A program made the translations under genes and the position numbers. Below are positions 1-7,402 of a DNA stretch of 35,887 bases, piece after piece. How positions within the stretch are numbered: the stretch's first letter is position 1; each line of letters begins with the position of its first letter. The stretch covers positions 1,919,926 through 1,955,812 of the forward strand of contig NZ_JXDL01000001.1 in assembly GCF_001590795.1 (NCBI RefSeq). Reading direction: 5' to 3'. The DNA comes from Bradyrhizobium sp. AT1. Its GTDB lineage: Bacteria > Pseudomonadota > Alphaproteobacteria > Rhizobiales > Xanthobacteraceae. Below the pieces are notes generated by a model. That model did no database searches. It worked only from the letters and a program-made list of their open reading frames with translations, and had not been told where the DNA came from.

Positions 1-1650
1 GGCGCCGACCAGCCAGTCCGGCCGCACCTTGCGATCGATGCCGATCGCACCGCCCCATGCGGTCGAGGTCGCCCGCAATGTCGACGTGGTCTCGTCCTGG
101 ACGCGCTGGCCGCCAAAGCTGTTGGCCCAGACCGTGATCGGCGCGGGATCGGTCCAGAGGCTGTGCGGTGCCTTGGTGAAGGGACCGGCCTGCGCCGTTT
201 CCGCCGCGTAGGCCATCGCCATCATGTTGCTGCCGGCCTGCCCGGCGCCACCGTTCAGGCGACCCTGCACCAGCGAGGAGGCGCCGGCGGTGAAGTCCAT
301 CAGGGTGCGGTCGGTCTGCGCCAGCGCGGTCGGATCGAGGGTTGCGACGCTGGAGCCGGAGACGACTAACGGTCCGTTGAAGTTGCCGCCGGATGTGATC
401 GTATTGATCGTGCCGTCGAAATTAACGAAAGTCGGAAGGTCGATGGTCATAAGCGATGATATCCGGCTGCTCGGGGCGAGATTGAGATTGACCACGTCGT
501 TGCCGAAGCCGAAATCGACCGCGCCGTTGATCTTCGAGCCCGGCAGCAGCGTCAGCGTGTCGGCCGCGCTCGACAACTTGATCGCCTTGCCTTCGGTGCC
601 GGTAATCGTGCCGGAGTTGGTGATGGTCGCGGTATCCAGCGCCCGGATGCCGATTGGGCCCACGATTGATCCGGTGTTGACGATCGTTGTCTGGCGACCC
701 TCAATTGCAAAGCCGTTTGCGGCGAAGGACGCGATCTTTCCCTCGTTTGTAACCGTCACGGTCCGGCCCTTGACGCCTCCCAGATCCGCCTGGATCAGTC
801 CGGTATTGTTCAGGTTGACGATGTCGGCATCGATCGCACGGCTGTTGCTGGCAAGTCCGACGATCTGCCCGGCATTCGAACCAGTGAGCGCCCTGACGGA
901 TATCACGCTGCCGTTCGGATCAATTTGATTGATCCGCCCCGTTCGGTCGTTCACCAGATTGATTATGTCGGCCGTGATCGCAAAGCGACCACCGGTAATT
1001 GTGCCCGTGTTGCTCAGGAGGTTCAGGTTGGTGCGGGCCAAAATCGCCGTTCCGCCTGAAGCGGCTTCTATCCTTCCGGAATTCGTCACAGCGATCGTTC
1101 CGACGCTGCTGACGGCAATTGCGGCTCCCTCGATGGCGCCTGAGTTGAAGACCTCGTTCCGCTCAGAGATTCTCGCATCGACCGCAGTTCCATTGATCCC
1201 TGATGCCGTAATGGAGCCCTCATTCCGGACATGCAGCTCAGATCCCAAGACGGCACTGGCATTGTCTCTGGTGGCAGAGATGATCGAGGACGTCCCGATG
1301 TTGTTGACGATGCCAGTGCGATTCGCCTCGACCCCAAAGTCGCCACCCGTGACGGTGCCGGAATTGTTGACTGTACCGGTGTCGAATACCAGACCGACGT
1401 CCGTTCCGGTCAGCGTCGCGCCGGGTCCGACCACGTAGGTGTTGCCGACGTCGACAAGCGTGCCGTAGCCGCTGGTGCCGTTTGAATCCGTCGTCGTCCC
1501 TGTGCAGCTCACCGTCGCGTTGTTGACGGGGGAAGCCGGCGAACAAGCGGCTTCCGCCCGCTTGATCACCAACCAGGGCGCCAGCAGCAGCGCGGATGCA
1601 GAAATTCGCAAAAGCCGATCATTGACGGTCGTTAGACGCTTACGTTGCAT
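1..1650 (-). CDS. Autotransporter outer-membrane protein, N-terminal part (runs off left edge)
   Basis: The frame from an ATG at 1650 stays open for exactly 550 codons to base 1, so the gene is cut by the window edge and no stop is present. GGGGAA lies about 6 nt upstream of the ATG. Residues 1-35 look like an extended signal peptide (basic MQRKR start, [11 protein letters not shown] core, ending near AEA). About residues 60-350 are low-complexity passenger repeats built on an N-x-G-x-I/V core (NSGTV, NEGSI, NSGAI, NSGRI, NTGTI, NEGKI, NTGSI, NSGTI), the usual signature of a parallel beta-helix. Near residues 490-550 the motif [10 protein letters not shown] and the following strand-like segment match the start of an autotransporter beta-barrel. 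The predicted role is a surface-displayed or secreted type V protein exported through its own C-terminal barrel. The passenger's function cannot be told. Two Cys residues follow the signal peptide. Confidence 0.85.
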   Translation of the reverse strand, partial: MQRKRLTTVNDRLLRISASALLLAPWLVIKRAEAACSPASPVNNATVSCTGTTTDSNGTSGYGTLVDVGNTYVVGPGATLTGTDVGLVFDTGTVNNSGTVTGGDFGVEANRTGIVNNIGTSSIISATRDNASAVLGSELHVRNEGSITASGINGTAVDARISERNEVFNSGAIEGAAIAVSSVGTIAVTNSGRIEAASGGTAILARTNLNLLSNTGTITGGRFAITADIINLVNDRTGRINQIDPNGSVISVRALTGSNAGQIVGLASNSRAIDADIVNLNNTGLIQADLGGVKGRTVTVTNEGKIASFAANGFAIEGRQTTIVNTGSIVGPIGIRALDTATITNSGTITGTEGKAIKLSSAADTLTLLPGSKINGAVDFGFGNDVVNLNLAPSSRISSLMTIDLPTFVNFDGTINTITSGGNFNGPLVVSGSSVATLDPTALAQTDRTLMDFTAGASSLVQGRLNGGAGQAGSNMMAMAYAAETAQAGPFTKAPHSLWTDPAPITVWANSFGGQRVQDETTSTLRATSTAWGGAIGIDRKVRPDWLVGA

Positions 1651-1871
1651 GGCTATTCCCCGGTCGATGCCTTCACCGCCAGGGGCGTGCAGGCGTTCGC
1701 CACCGCCCCCCTCCGCTCGGATGAGGCCGGTCGCCGCGAACTGGATTCGCGTATCCCAAGGTAGTAATGTCAGCGAGGTTCGACTTGGACGAATACGACG
1801 GAGCTCGGCTCAAAACGAACCGATGCGGTTTGGCCAAGAACTGATGCAGATGTACGACACATCCGAAAGAA

Positions 1872-2120
1872 CTACGCCTGATCCCAGCCGACCTTCTCGG
1901 CATTCTCCGACCAGACCGGGGCGCGATAGATCTCGTTTCCGCCGGCGTCCCTGACGCGGATCCAGGCATCGCGATCGCGCAAATCATCGCGCCAGACGAA
2001 CAGATGCCTCGCCATCTCGTCGGCGACGACGAACGTTGCGTTGGGTTGCTCGAAGATCATGCCGCCCGGATCGATCTTCACGAGATTGCCGACCAACAGG
2101 TCGAAGAAAAAGCGACGCAT
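1872..2120 (-). CDS. Small DUF6894-like protein (82 aa)
   Basis: An 82-residue protein starting MRRFFFDLL, with the pattern typical of the small DUF6894 proteins abundant in Bradyrhizobium: a short aromatic N-terminal strand, a mid segment with ADEMARHLF, and a C-terminal WIRVRDAGG strand. The ATG at 2120 was chosen over an upstream in-frame start at 2285 because GGAG sits 7 nt before it and the upstream extension overlaps the end of the AraC gene and reads as low-quality sequence. It lies 79 nt downstream of the AraC gene on the same strand and may be co-transcribed. Function is unknown. Family assignment rests on pattern recognition only. Confidence 0.7.
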   Translation of the reverse strand: MRRFFFDLLVGNLVKIDPGGMIFEQPNATFVVADEMARHLFVWRDDLRDRDAWIRVRDAGGNEIYRAPVWSENAEKVGWDQA

Positions 2121-2199
2121 GCAACACTCCAACTGCAGACAGCGCGCGCTCGCGCCGTCCCTTAAATCGACATCTGACTTGAAGGTCAGGCGGACGCGG

Positions 2200-3174
2200 T
2201 CACGCCACCTCGCCGCTCCTGACGTCGCTCGGCGTCGCGTTATAGGTCCGCCGGAAGCAGCGGTTGAAATAAGAGAGATCGCCAAAGCCGACGTCGTAGG
2301 CGATCGAGCTCACCGTTCGCTCGGCAAATCCGGGCTCTCGCAGCATGCGATGGGCGCGCTTGACGCGTTGTTCGGTCAAGAAGGAGGAGAAGGTCTTGCC
2401 GTCCGCTTCGAACAGGCGCTGGAGATAGCGCGGCGTCACGCCGAGTTCCTGGGCGACCGTCGCCACAGAGAGGTCCTGCCGCCAGCAATTGTTGGCAATG
2501 GAGACCTTCGCCTTCTGGAGCCGGGCCGCCTTGACGCCGCGCCGTCCGGCCAGCTCTCGTGTCTCGCCGGTCGCACCGAGGACGAGCGCCAGCAGATCAT
2601 GCAAATGCCCGACCCCGAGCTGCCGCAGCTCGGGCGTGGCGAATGCCTTCTCCCGCACCAACGTCGCCGCATAGTCGACCAGCAACCTGACTCCGGCGGA
2701 ACCCTCCGGCATGACGCGCATCACGGCATCGTCGACGTCCACGATCATCGGCGCCAGCACGCGCCTCGGCACACGCAGCGAGAAGCAGCTGCCCAGTGAC
2801 AACCGCTCGAACGTCGTGACGTCCTCCGCGCTGGTCAGGACCGCCTCTCCTGCGTGGAGCCTCAGATCGTGCCCTCGCTCGGATATCCCTAGAACGCCGG
2901 ACCGGTTCACGATCAGCGCGAGACTGTCGTCACCGTCGGCAACCAGGTGCTTGGTGCGAATGACCCGAGCTCCGCACAATCCCCCGATCAACAACTGGGC
3001 TTCCGGCAGCACGTGGGAGGTGAAGCTCGCCGCGGTCGGCTTTCCTTCCTTCGCCTCGACCTCTGCCTTCAACACCCCGCGACAATAGAAATCGCGAAGC
3101 ATCGGGATGCGCTCGCCTTCGGGAATGTCGTTCGTTGAAACATTGAGAACGGAAAAATCAACCATGCTGCTCAC
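2200..3174 (-). CDS. AraC-family transcriptional regulator
   Basis: A 324-aa regulator. Roughly residues 1-200 form an N-terminal sensor of the AraC-binding-like type (cupin-like strands, with GERIPMLRDFY and LHAGEAVLTSAED). The last 100 residues are the paired HTH domain of the AraC/XylS family: first helix-turn-helix around LSVATVAQELGVTPRYLQRLF, second around RTVSSIAYDVGFGDLSYFNR with the signature FRRTYNATPSDVR. The GTG at 3174 was preferred because GGAGAG lies 6 nt upstream; an ATG three codons later is the alternative. It is followed by the DUF6894 gene and preceded, across 227 nt, by the LuxR gene, all on one strand. The ligand and target are not evident. Confidence 0.9.
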   Translation of the reverse strand: MSSMVDFSVLNVSTNDIPEGERIPMLRDFYCRGVLKAEVEAKEGKPTAASFTSHVLPEAQLLIGGLCGARVIRTKHLVADGDDSLALIVNRSGVLGISERGHDLRLHAGEAVLTSAEDVTTFERLSLGSCFSLRVPRRVLAPMIVDVDDAVMRVMPEGSAGVRLLVDYAATLVREKAFATPELRQLGVGHLHDLLALVLGATGETRELAGRRGVKAARLQKAKVSIANNCWRQDLSVATVAQELGVTPRYLQRLFEADGKTFSSFLTEQRVKRAHRMLREPGFAERTVSSIAYDVGFGDLSYFNRCFRRTYNATPSDVRSGEVA

Positions 3175-3401
3175 TGCAATCTCTCCAACCGACGAGCAGG
3201 CCGGCCATGCGCTGTCGTTTCCTCATACGCGCGCTCGATGCCGTCACGGCATCTCCGTGCCCGTACGCTGCTCTTCTTTTCAGAAGCGCGATATACGAAA
3301 GTCTGAAATGACTCGCGTCCTGCGTTCGGAGGACCCACGAGTCCGGCTCATCACAATGCATTGAGAGCGCGACGCGTAACGTCGATGCAGTTGAAAACGT
3401 A

Positions 3402-4541
3402 CTACGTCGCCCGGTCGTCGGCACTCGTTCGCAGAGCGAACGGCACGGCAAAGCCGGCGGCGATCTTCACCAGATCGGCCTGCCTGCCAGCACCCGTTTT
3501 CTCGAACAAGCGGCCGAGATGCGTCTTCACCGTCGTCTCGGCAATGCCGAGTTTCGCAGCAATGTCGGGAACGCCGCCGATCTCGATGATGGCCATCAGC
3601 ACGCGCAATTCGGACGGCGTCAGCCTGAACGCCGCTGCGATCGCATCGGCTGCGAGCAACGGCAGCATGGAGGCTCTTTGGACGAAGAGCATCGTGGCCG
3701 CGATGTCCCGCGACGGACTACGATCCCGCTTCAGCGGAAAAGCATGAAGCAGATAATGCTGCCCATCAGCCGACGTCGCAAGCTCGATCCGACGACGAGC
3801 GCCTCCTTCTATTTCGCAAAGGCCGCGGAATATCTTGTCGGTCTGGGTGTTTCGGGCGACGATCCGGTCGCCGACCATCGCAAGCAGATTGGCATCGGCG
3901 AACAACTGGCGGCAGGCGGCGTTGGCATGGACGACCCGGCCGTCCGCGTCGAGCAGGCAGATCGCCGTGTTCAATCCATCGAGGACGTCGGCCAGGTCGT
4001 CCACCGTATGGGAGCGGGCCCTGATCTGGCGGCCCATGATCTGCGACCGCTGGATATGCGGAGCAAGCAGTCGCATGCGCTCCCGCATCGCTTCGTCCAC
4101 GGTTCCGCGGGAGCGGTGGCGTAACACCTGCAGGATCGTGGTGCGGGCAGCCGTCTTCTCGAGCGCAATCGTCGCAAGGTCTGTCGCCCCTTGCGGTTCC
4201 AGCCACTCGCGATAGAAACTCGTCTCCAGAAAATCCGCATGGGGCATGATGTCGGTCACGCCGATCGCCAACTCGGATGCGAGAGTGAGGTGACGATCGA
4301 GCAGAGGATCGGCCTCCACGTACCGGTCGCGATAAAGCTGACGGAAGTGAGCGTCGGTTCCAAAATGCTGGTGAATCTCGATCGAAAGCCGCGCTGAATC
4401 CCTGGACAGGATCATTGCGGCGGAGCCGCCGACGAAATGCGTGATCTGTTCCAGTGCGGCGCCACGCAGTGCCGGATCGACCGCAGCGTCGTAGATCTCG
4501 CCGACGAGAGAGGAGAACCGATTTGCCTGGTGGATCGTCAT
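3402..4541 (-). CDS. LuxR-family transcriptional regulator with PAS-like sensor
   Basis: A 379-aa protein with a C-terminal LuxR/FixJ-type HTH (about residues 308-365: FRLTPSELRVLMAI, PDIAAKLGIAETTVKTHLGRLF, then KTGAGRQADLVK). The middle, about residues 185-245, has a PAS-like segment (LNTAICLLDADGRVVHANAACRQLF). The N-terminal 170 residues are a helical domain typical of this rhizobial HTH regulator family rather than an acyl-homoserine-lactone domain. It lacks the receiver aspartate arrangement, so it is probably a one-component sensor-regulator. It is a single gene between gaps of 227 and 299 nt, in the same orientation as the AraC gene downstream. The signal and targets are unknown. Confidence 0.88.
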   Translation of the reverse strand: MTIHQANRFSSLVGEIYDAAVDPALRGAALEQITHFVGGSAAMILSRDSARLSIEIHQHFGTDAHFRQLYRDRYVEADPLLDRHLTLASELAIGVTDIMPHADFLETSFYREWLEPQGATDLATIALEKTAARTTILQVLRHRSRGTVDEAMRERMRLLAPHIQRSQIMGRQIRARSHTVDDLADVLDGLNTAICLLDADGRVVHANAACRQLFADANLLAMVGDRIVARNTQTDKIFRGLCEIEGGARRRIELATSADGQHYLLHAFPLKRDRSPSRDIAATMLFVQRASMLPLLAADAIAAAFRLTPSELRVLMAIIEIGGVPDIAAKLGIAETTVKTHLGRLFEKTGAGRQADLVKIAAGFAVPFALRTSADDRAT

Positions 4542-4840
4542 CGGACGGGCGACGCAATCTGCACGTGGCCCGCGCGCGGCAAAGAATCCGCGATCCGGGA
4601 ACCGGCGGAGAAGACGGGCCGGTCAATTGCCGCCTTCGACGAGGAAAAAACGTTGCAGCCAGATGCTGGAATATCGAACATCGTCCTTGCGTAACGTCAA
4701 CCGCAGGGTGCGGCTTGGACGGTTTCGCCAAAGACTAGGATAAATGCGAACAGCGCGCGGACTGTGTGCGATGAGTCACGCGCCTGCTCGTTGCCACCGG
4801 CTTCATTGCCGTCAAGCCGCCGGCAGCCGGTGTCGGAAAT
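4542..4840. other. Non-coding gap, no feature seen
   Basis: This stretch of 299 nt lies between the LuxR gene start and the end of the exported acidic protein gene. Both strands were read: the short open frames have no credible ribosome-binding site or protein character. It presumably contains the LuxR-gene promoter near its left end, but I see no clear -35/-10 pair and no strong hairpin. Confidence 0.5.
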
Positions 4841-5338
4841 CTATTTCCGGTTCTCCTCGCAGAACTTCAAAGCCGCCAGCGCTTCGCCGGCACGCGGCAT
4901 CTGCATCTCGATGCTGTCGTCGTCATCATCCTCGAAATCGAGCGTGAGCCGCTTGGCCTTCGACAGGCGATCCATCATCGACTGATCGTATTCGAAGATG
5001 CCGCGCACGGTGGTCTTGTCCATGACCTCCCATTTGGCCTTCTTCATGATGTCCGCATCGTCGGTGCCGACATCGGCCCGAAGGATCTCGCCGACCTTCT
5101 CCCATTCCCAGCCATCGTAGATCATCACGATCACGATCGCCTTCTCGGAATAGGTGATCACGATGACGTAGTCGCGGTTCTCGTCATCCTTGTCCTTGTA
5201 GCCGCGGCTCGCATTGCAGTGCGTATCCTGCGACCGCTTTTCGATGGTCCAGTCGCCGACCTTGGATTGTTGCGCAAGCGCGGGCCCGGCGACGAGGACA
5301 CCCGCGGCCAACAAAATGGCGAGAAGAAATGGTCTCAT
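4841..5338 (-). CDS. Exported acidic hypothetical protein (165 aa)
   Basis: The ATG at 5338 has GGAGG 6 nt upstream and begins a clear signal peptide (MRPFLLAILLAAGVLVAGPALAQ, cut expected after ALA). The in-frame extension up to 5467 has no such features. The mature part begins QSKVGDWTIEKRSQDTHCNASR, has a strand-rich middle (DYVIVITYSEKAIVIVMIYDGWEWEKVGEIL) and an Asp run near residues 135-141, and ends EALAALKFCEENRK. Cys41 and Cys160 could form a disulfide in the periplasm. The order (GDWT start, Cys, strands, Leu-Ala-Ala-Leu helix with Cys at the end) recalls the periplasmic proteins related to invasion-associated locus B, but the match is weak and I leave it unnamed. Confidence 0.8.
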   Translation of the reverse strand: MRPFLLAILLAAGVLVAGPALAQQSKVGDWTIEKRSQDTHCNASRGYKDKDDENRDYVIVITYSEKAIVIVMIYDGWEWEKVGEILRADVGTDDADIMKKAKWEVMDKTTVRGIFEYDQSMMDRLSKAKRLTLDFEDDDDDSIEMQMPRAGEALAALKFCEENRK

Positions 5339-5432
5339 GTCAGCCTCCAGCGCGTTCCCCGCGCTGAGATGACCACCTCTGCGTGAGACCCGCAAGGGGC
5401 CGGCCCCGTCTGCCAAACCCGCCAGGTCCGAT

Positions 5433-5454
5433 CCCGCCGCGGCATTTTGGCGGG
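5433..5454. repeat. Short inverted repeat (possible hairpin)
   Basis: CCCGCC at 5433-5438 is complemented by GGCGGG at 5449-5454 around a 10-nt loop. It lies in the divergent gap between the exported protein gene and the microprotein pair, upstream of both. It could be a weak hairpin in an untranslated leader; it has no T-run, so it is not a typical terminator. Confidence 0.35.
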
Positions 5455-5573
5455 CCCCGCAGCGCACAAACCGCCCCGGGTTCCCCGCGAAACCGCATTC
5501 CCGATGCGACGAAACACGCCTGAAACAGATCCCCGTCTAAGTGGTTGTCAAAACAAATACAGGGACGGCCACC

Positions 5574-5657
5574 ATGCAATTCCTCCTCGAGCTGATTTAC
5601 GAATATTCCTGCTGCCAGAACCTCGTCGCCCAACCAGCGCAGGAGGATGAGCTATGA
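5574..5657 (+). CDS. Predicted 27-aa microprotein, first of a coupled pair
   Basis: ATG at 5574 gives a 27-residue peptide: a hydrophobic-aromatic N-terminal half (MQFLLELIYEYS), a Cys-Cys pair at 13-14, and an acidic end (QEDEL). GGGACGG upstream is a modest ribosome-binding site. The stop codon overlaps the start of the next small ORF (CTATGAT), and the last codons contain that ORF's Shine-Dalgarno sequence, an arrangement expected for real coupled genes. It may be a genuine small protein or a leader peptide whose translation controls the next ORF. No homology is claimed. Confidence 0.5.
   Translation: MQFLLELIYEYSCCQNLVAQPAQEDEL
5641..5646 (+). promoter_or_regulatory. Perfect Shine-Dalgarno (AGGAGG) for the second microprotein
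   Basis: AGGAGG is placed 7 nt before the ATG at 5654 and lies inside the coding sequence of the 27-aa ORF. This is the strongest ribosome-binding site in the neighbourhood and the main support for the 30-aa ORF being translated. Confidence 0.6.
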
Positions 5658-5746
5658 TCGAGCTGATCTCCGCCCTGCTCGCCCTTTGCAGCGTCGGCGT
5701 CTTCGCGGCGCATGCGCTGGATGCCTACCGCACGACGCACTACTGA
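5654..5746 (+). CDS. Predicted 30-aa membrane microprotein, second of a coupled pair
   Basis: ATG at 5654 overlaps the TGA of the preceding ORF (ATGA) and has a perfect AGGAGG 7 nt upstream. The 30-residue product is a single hydrophobic helix (about residues 3-20, IELISALLALCSVGVFAA) with a short polar tail ending DAYRTTHY, so it should be a single-pass membrane peptide. It converges on the 140-aa gene, whose stop is 19 nt away. Function is unknown: a small membrane stress peptide or a toxin-like peptide are possible, but nothing in the sequence decides. Confidence 0.6.
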   Translation: MIELISALLALCSVGVFAAHALDAYRTTHY

Positions 5747-5765
5747 CCGTCGGCCATTTCCGGCG

Positions 5766-6188
5766 CTAGAACGGCCGTCGGTAAAAGTGCTCGGAATGCG
5801 TTGCCGGCGGAAACCGGTTGGCGAGCGCGATCGCGCCCCGCTCGTCCGTCTCGAGCGCGATCTTCTGCGCCAGCATCACGTCGCCCGGCACCAGGAATCC
5901 TGACGGGACGAAGCACCACCCCATGATCGCCCGGCCGTCACCGTCGATCTCGTGGACGTTGGCGGCGGTGCCGTAATGAATGCGATAGGTCTTGCCGGTA
6001 TCGCATCCGACGACGTCGAAATACCGGTGCTCGTCGAATTGCGCGCGCTGTGCGGGCGAGAGCCATTCGGCAAGCAACCGGCGGCCGCGGGCATCCGGCG
6101 TATTCTCGCCGAAGAACCGCCGATAAAGTTCGCGCAGCGCATGCAGACGGGCACGCGCCGGCGCGCGGAGCCAAACCGCCGCGAACAT
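5766..6188 (-). CDS. Hypothetical protein (140 aa), partner of the 73-aa Gly-Gly protein
   Basis: A 140-aa protein with a basic helical N-terminus (ARARLHALRELYRRFFGE), then an LSPAQRAQFDEHRYFDVVG segment, a strand-rich core (CDTGKTYRIHYGTAANVHEID) and a distinctive GWCFVPSGFLVPGDVMLAQKIALETDE stretch. Two Cys residues (in VGCDTG and GWCFVP) lie in what look like the conserved parts. It starts 12 nt after the stop of the 73-aa gene on the same strand, so the two form an operon; its own ribosome-binding site is weak, which suggests translational coupling. No enzyme motif was recognised. I do not assign a function. Confidence 0.75.
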   Translation of the reverse strand: MFAAVWLRAPARARLHALRELYRRFFGENTPDARGRRLLAEWLSPAQRAQFDEHRYFDVVGCDTGKTYRIHYGTAANVHEIDGDGRAIMGWCFVPSGFLVPGDVMLAQKIALETDERGAIALANRFPPATHSEHFYRRPF

Positions 6189-6200
6189 GAGCAGCTCAGA

Positions 6201-6422
6201 TCAACCGCCGACCAGGCGGGGATAGAACAGCGTTTCCTGCGCGGTCGGGTCGAACGATCTGATACGAGTGACTTCGCCAGGTCCGTTTCGAAGGGCGGCG
6301 GTGAAGCCGGCGCCCGTCAGCTCCCGAAAGCGCCGTTCGGCCCGCGCCAGCGCTTCGGCATTGCCAGGATCAAACTCGTGGCGCGTATCGCCAGTCTGGT
6401 CCATCACGATCTGGGTTGCCAT
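6201..6422 (-). CDS. Small protein (73 aa) ending in Gly-Gly
   Basis: ATG at 6422 has GGAGA 7 nt upstream. The product reads, by eye, as strand (TQIVMD), turn (QTGD), strand (TRHEFD), helix (AEALARAERRFRELTG), strand (FTAALR), strand (VTRIRSF), and a last strand that ends LFYPRLVGG at the stop codon. This beta-beta-alpha-beta-beta order, the size and the free Gly-Gly C-terminus recall ubiquitin-like beta-grasp proteins, but no sequence homology is claimed. No E1-, E2- or JAB-peptidase-like gene is visible in the window. It is the first gene of a two-gene operon with the 140-aa protein. Confidence 0.8.
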   Translation of the reverse strand: MATQIVMDQTGDTRHEFDPGNAEALARAERRFRELTGAGFTAALRNGPGEVTRIRSFDPTAQETLFYPRLVGG

Positions 6423-6548
6423 GTTGAGGTCTCCTCATGCCCAGCCCTGAATCTGATCAAAGCAAACGTCGTGCCGTCTGTTCCAGTTGGCAACAACTTT
6501 CTCGTGCCGGCGCATCACGCCTTGCTGAACTGGGCCTCGCTGAACTGG

Positions 6549-7367
6549 TCAGCGCGAAGCTGCCGCCCCTCCGCCCTCGTCGATCTGCCGGCCCATCAGC
6601 GCGATCGCCTTCTGATAGACTCCTGCGGCATTCCAGGCCTCGATGGCGGCGAAATTCGGCTCGCCCGGCTGGTATCCGGCTCCCGCGCGCCAGCCATGGG
6701 CTTTCAGGAAATTGGCCGTCGAGTTCAGCGCATTGGCGGCCACTTCGAGGTTGCCGGTGCCATAGGCCAGGATGTTCTTGGGCATGAACTGGGTCTGGCC
6801 GACCTCGCCGTGCATCGAGCCGCGGGTCGATCCCGACAGCGTGCCGCGGTCGATCAGCTTCAGCGCGGCGTAGAGCTGGTCGGTGAAGAATTCGGGCCGG
6901 CGGCAGTCATAGGCAAGGGTTGCGATCGACGACAGCATGTTCTGGTTGCCGCGCTGGCTGCCGAAGCCGGTCTCCATGCCCCAGATCGCGATCAGCGGTC
7001 CGGGCGGGACGCCATAGCGCTGCTGGATCGAGGCGAACAAGGCGGCCTGCGACTGCTTGAGCTGCCGCCCCTTGGCGACGATGGTGGTGGCGCCGCGCTT
7101 GGCGAGGAACTGGTCGAGCGTCAGCTGGAAGCTGCGCTGGCCGCGATCGGCCGCGATGGTGGCGCTGGCATAGTTGGTCTGCATCAAGGCTGAAAGCGCG
7201 GTCTGGCCGATGCCCTTGCCTTGGGCCTCCGCGCTGAATTCGCGCTTCCAGGCCTCGAAGCCGCCGGGCCCGTTGCCGCAGGTGGCGGCCTCGGCGGTGG
7301 GCACGAGGCAACCGGCCAGCGCCATCGCGCCGACAACCACTCCTGCAACAACCCTGCCCCTGATCAT
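6549..7367 (-). CDS. Lytic murein transglycosylase (MltB-like, SLT_2 family)
   Basis: A 272-aa peptidoglycan lytic transglycosylase, which cleaves the MurNAc-GlcNAc bond to give 1,6-anhydro ends. The motif IWGMETGFG holds the catalytic Glu at residue 132. GEVGQTQFMPKNILAYG and the C-terminal NFLKAHGW complete the family pattern. The N-terminus is a signal sequence with the lipobox LAGC (Cys20), so it is probably a lipoprotein; cleavage by signal peptidase I after AEA is the alternative. ATG at 7367 was chosen because GGAGA is 6 nt upstream; a TTG two codons earlier would overlap the spacing. No peptidoglycan-binding domain follows the catalytic part. It lies 35 nt downstream of the monooxygenase gene on the same strand. 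Confidence 0.92.
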   Translation of the reverse strand: MIRGRVVAGVVVGAMALAGCLVPTAEAATCGNGPGGFEAWKREFSAEAQGKGIGQTALSALMQTNYASATIAADRGQRSFQLTLDQFLAKRGATTIVAKGRQLKQSQAALFASIQQRYGVPPGPLIAIWGMETGFGSQRGNQNMLSSIATLAYDCRRPEFFTDQLYAALKLIDRGTLSGSTRGSMHGEVGQTQFMPKNILAYGTGNLEVAANALNSTANFLKAHGWRAGAGYQPGEPNFAAIEAWNAAGVYQKAIALMGRQIDEGGGAAASR

Positions 7368-7402
7368 ACCCAATCTCCGTCCTGTCTCGATCTGGCGCGA
7401 TC

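Noticed and set aside
3158..3451. 97-codon minus-strand frame between the AraC and LuxR genes
   Set aside because: It overlaps both ends of neighbours, is Arg/Ser-rich and has no ribosome-binding site.
5447..5650. 67-codon + frame overlapping the first microprotein
   Set aside because: Pro/Arg-rich composition and no ribosome-binding site; the 27-aa frame with coupling is preferred.
5952..7193. 413-codon + frame across several minus-strand genes
   Set aside because: It runs opposite to the 140-aa, 73-aa and transglycosylase genes and shows no domain.
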